Shown: positions 61,201 through 64,000 of the stretch, in pieces | Layout: each line of letters opens with the position of its first letter | Numbering within the stretch: the stretch's first letter is position 1 | Assembly: GCA_963662155.1 (NCBI GenBank) | Contig: OY759263.1 | Coordinates: 39,928,544-39,992,543, forward strand | Reading direction: 5' to 3' | Length of the DNA stretch: 64,000 bases | Source of the DNA: Lamellibrachia columna | Lineage: Eukaryota > Annelida > Polychaeta > Sabellida > Siboglinidae | Notes under the pieces: generated by a model | Databases searched by the model: none | Told to the model about the DNA's origin: nothing | Seen by the model: the letters and a program-made list of their open reading frames with translations, nothing else | Translations under genes and position numbers: made by a program

Positions 61201-64000
61201 CACAAACAGATGAGAGAGTGTTACCTGATATAAACAGCTGAGAGAGTGTTACCTGACACAAACAGCTGAGAGAGTGTTAACTGATATAAACAGCTGAGAG
61301 ACTTTTACCTGACACAAACAGCTGAGAGAGTGTTACCTGATATAAACAGCTGAGAGACTGTTACCTGACATAAACAGCTGAGAGAGTGTTACCTGACATA
61401 AACAGCTGAGAGAGTGTTACCTAACACAAAAAGTTGAGAGAGTGTTACCTGACACAAACAGATGAGAGAGTGTTACCTGATATAAACAGCTGAGAGAGTG
61501 TTACCTGACATAAACAGATGAGAGACTGTTACTTGACACAAACATATGAGAGACTGTTACCTGATATAAACAGCTGAGAGGCTGTTACCTGACTCAAACA
61601 GCTGAGAGACTGTAACCTGACACAAACAGCTGAGAGACTGTTACCTGACACAAACAGCTGAGAGGCTGTTACCTGACTCAAACAGCTGAGAGACTGTTAC
61701 CTGACTCAAACAGCTGAGAGGCTGTTACCTGACTCAAACAGCTGAGAGACTGTAACCTGACTCAAACAGCTGAGAGACTGTAACCTGACACAAACAGCTG
61801 AGAGGCTGTTACCTGACACAAACAGCTGAGAGGCTGTTACCTGACTCAAACAGCTGAGAGACTGTTACCTGACTCAAACAGCTGAGAGGCTGTTACCTGA
61901 CACAAACAGCTGAGAAACTGTTACCTGACTCAAACAGCTGAGAAACTGTTACCTGACTCAAACAGCTGAGAGAGTGTTACCTGACACAAACAGCTGAGAG
62001 AGTGTTACCTGACACAAACAGCTGAGAGACTGTTACCTGACTCAAACAGCTGAGAGGCTGTTACCTGACACAAACAGCTGAGAGAGTGTTACCTGACACA
62101 AACAGCTGAGAGGCTGTTACCTGACTCAAACAGCTGAGAGACTGTTACCTGACTCAAACAGCTGAGAGGCTGTTACCTGACACAAACAGCTGAGAGACTG
62201 TTACCTGACATAAACAGCTGAGAGGCTGTTACCTGACACAAACAGTTGAGAGGCTGTTACCTGACTCAAACAGCTGAGAGACTGTTACCTGACTCAAACA
62301 GTTGAGAGGCTGTTACCTGACACAAACAGCTGAGAAACTGTTACCTGACATAAACAGCTGAGAGGCTGTTACATGACTCAAACAGCTGAGAGACTGTTAC
62401 CTGACTCAAACAGCTGAGAGGCTGTTACCTGACACAAACAGCTGAGAGACTGTTACCTGACATAAACAGCTGAGAGGCTGTTACCTGACTCAAACAGCTG
62501 AGAGACTGTTACCTGAATCAAACAGCTGAGAGGCTGTTACCTGACACAAACAGCTGAGAGATTGTTACCTGACATAAACAGCTGAGAGGCTGTTACCTGA
62601 CTCAAACAGCTGAGAGACTGTAACCTGACACAAACAGCTGAGAGACTGTTACCTGACACAAACAGCTGAGAGGCTGTTACCTGACTCAAACAGCTGAGAG
62701 ACTGTTACCTGACTCAAACAGCTGAGAGGCTGTTACCTGACACAAACAGCTGAGAAACTGTTACCTGACTCAAACAGTTGAGAGACTGTTACCCGACTCA
62801 AACAGCTGAGAGATTGTTACCTGACACAAACAGCTGAGAGAGTGTTACCTGACACAAACAGCTGAGAGAGTGTTAACTGATATAAACAGCTGAGAGACTG
62901 TTACCTGACACAAACAGCTGAGAGAGTGTTACCTGACACAAACAGCTGAGAGGCTGTTACCTGACTCAAACAGCTGAGACGCTGTTACCTGACTCAAACA
63001 GCTGAGAGACTGTTACCTGACTCAAACAGCTGAGAGGCTGTTACCTGACACAAACAGCTGAGAAACTGTTACCTGACTCAAACAGCTGACAGAGTGTTAC
63101 CTGACACAAACAGCTGAGAGGCTGTTACCTGACTCAAACAGCTGAGAGGCTTTTACCTGACTCAAACAGCTGAGAGACTGTTACCTGATTCAAACAGCTG
63201 AGAGGCTGTTACCTGACACAAACAGCTGAGAAACTGTTACCTGAGTCAAACAGCTGAGAGAGTGTTACCTGACACAAACAGCTGAGAGAGTGTTACCTGA
63301 TATAAACAGCTGAGAGACTGTTACCTGACACAAACAGCTGAGAGAGTGTTACCTGATATAAACAGCTGAGAGAGTGTTACCTGACACAAACAGCTGAGAG
63401 AGTGTTACCTGATATAAACAGCTGAGAGACTGTTACCTGACATAAACAGCTGAGAGACTGTTACCTGATATAAACAGTTGAGAGACTGTTACCTGACACA
63501 AACAGATGAGAGAGTGTTACCTGATATAAACAGCTGAGAAAGTGTTAACTGATATAAATAGCTGAGAGACTGTTACCTGACACAAACAGATGAGAGAGTG
63601 TTACCTGATATAAACAGATGAGAGAGTGTTACCTGATATAAATAGCTGAGAGACTGTTACCTGACATAAACAGCTGAGAGAGTGTTACCTGACATAAACA
63701 GCTGAGAGAGTGTTACCTGACACAAACAGTTGAGAGAGTGTTACCTGACACAAACAGATGAGAGAGTGTTACCTGATATAAACAGCTGAGAGAGTGTTAC
63801 CTGACATAAACAGATGAGAGAGTGTTACCTGATATAAACAGCTGAGAGAGTGTTACCTGACATAAACAGATGAGAGAGTGTTACCTAACACAAACAGCTG
63901 AGAGAGTGTTACCTGACATAAACAGATGAGAGAGTGTTACCTGATATAAACAGCTGAGAGAGTGTTACCTGACATAAACAGATGAGAGAGTGTTACCTAA
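49226..64000 (-). repeat. Giant 28-bp minisatellite, more than 520 copies, runs off the window
   Basis: The plus-strand unit begins ACCTGACACAAACAGCTGAG and ends AGACTGTT. Variable sites: ACACA/ACTCA/ATATA/ACATA; CAGCTG/CAGATG/CAGTTG; GAGACTG/GAGAGTG/GAGGCTG/GAAACTG. Nearly invariant: GTTACCTGA and AAACAG. On the gene's sense strand each unit reads TCAG|GTAAC, a good 5' splice-site match, preceded by CTCAGCTGTTTGT. Rare markers (ATAATATAAAC; CCTGCCACAAAC; CCTAACACAAAC; CCCGACTCAAAC) recur in blocks several kb apart. The unit has stops in all frames, so it is not coding. Confidence 0.97.

Overview
This is a eukaryotic (animal) nuclear window. It has spliceosomal exons with GT-AG junctions, relics of LINE, SINE, hAT and pogo-like elements, and a very heavy load of micro- and minisatellites; by eye about half of the 64 kb is tandem repeat. 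A marine invertebrate, perhaps a mollusc or another lophotrochozoan, is my best guess, but it rests on repeat style and protein similarity recalled from memory, so the phylum is uncertain. There are no bacterial-type operons, CRISPR arrays, rRNA genes or convincing tRNA genes.

Layout. (1) 1-22,046: gene-poor sequence with SINE and LINE relics, a pogo-like MITE and many arrays: 24 bp at 3.1-4.1 kb, GT, AT and ATACAT runs at 4.2-5.3 kb, 28 bp at 6.9-7.2 kb, ACGC at 9.5 kb, GGGA/GGGC plus 72 bp at 11.2-12.7 kb, 42 bp at 13.5-17.2 kb, 36 bp at 20.2-20.8 kb. One exon-like orphan segment lies at 10,958-11,117 (minus). (2) 22,047-38,701: two head-to-tail copies of an 8.3-kb unit that look virtually identical; the only difference I found is 8 bp of ACGC microsatellite. 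Each copy holds a 32-bp array, a degenerate hAT transposon whose transposase was broken up by a 71-bp minisatellite, the 3' end of a LINE, and a 59-bp array. (3) 39,500-48,328, minus strand: the 3' half of an SLC12A8-like cation-chloride cotransporter-family gene. I reconstructed it exon by exon; phases agree across every junction and give 375 codons plus stop. (4) 49,226-64,000: one 28-bp minisatellite of more than 14.7 kb that runs off the window and lies inside the same gene's next upstream intron.

Most notable result. The SLC12A8-like gene carries two adjacent exons of exactly 147 bp, both phase 0, separated by a 73-bp intron. They encode two different 49-residue versions of the same segment: the helix equivalent to TM8 plus the following cytosolic loop, about 41 percent identical. 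This has the architecture of a mutually exclusive exon pair, analogous in logic to the alternative TM2 exons of NKCC2 (SLC12A1). A second theme is that tandem repeats in this gene sit on or against splice sites. A 50-bp tandem copy spans one acceptor, a 67-bp array runs to within one base of another acceptor's CAG, a short 20-bp array repeats CAG|GTGAGT, and the giant 28-bp array presents a CAG|GTAAC donor-like motif on the gene's sense strand in nearly every unit.

How the parts work together: the only clear cellular gene is the transporter. The arrays at 41.5-42.4, 43.9-45.1 and 49.2-64 kb are intronic to it, so their effect, if any, would be on its splicing or transcription. The duplicated 8.3-kb block lies just beyond its 3' end.
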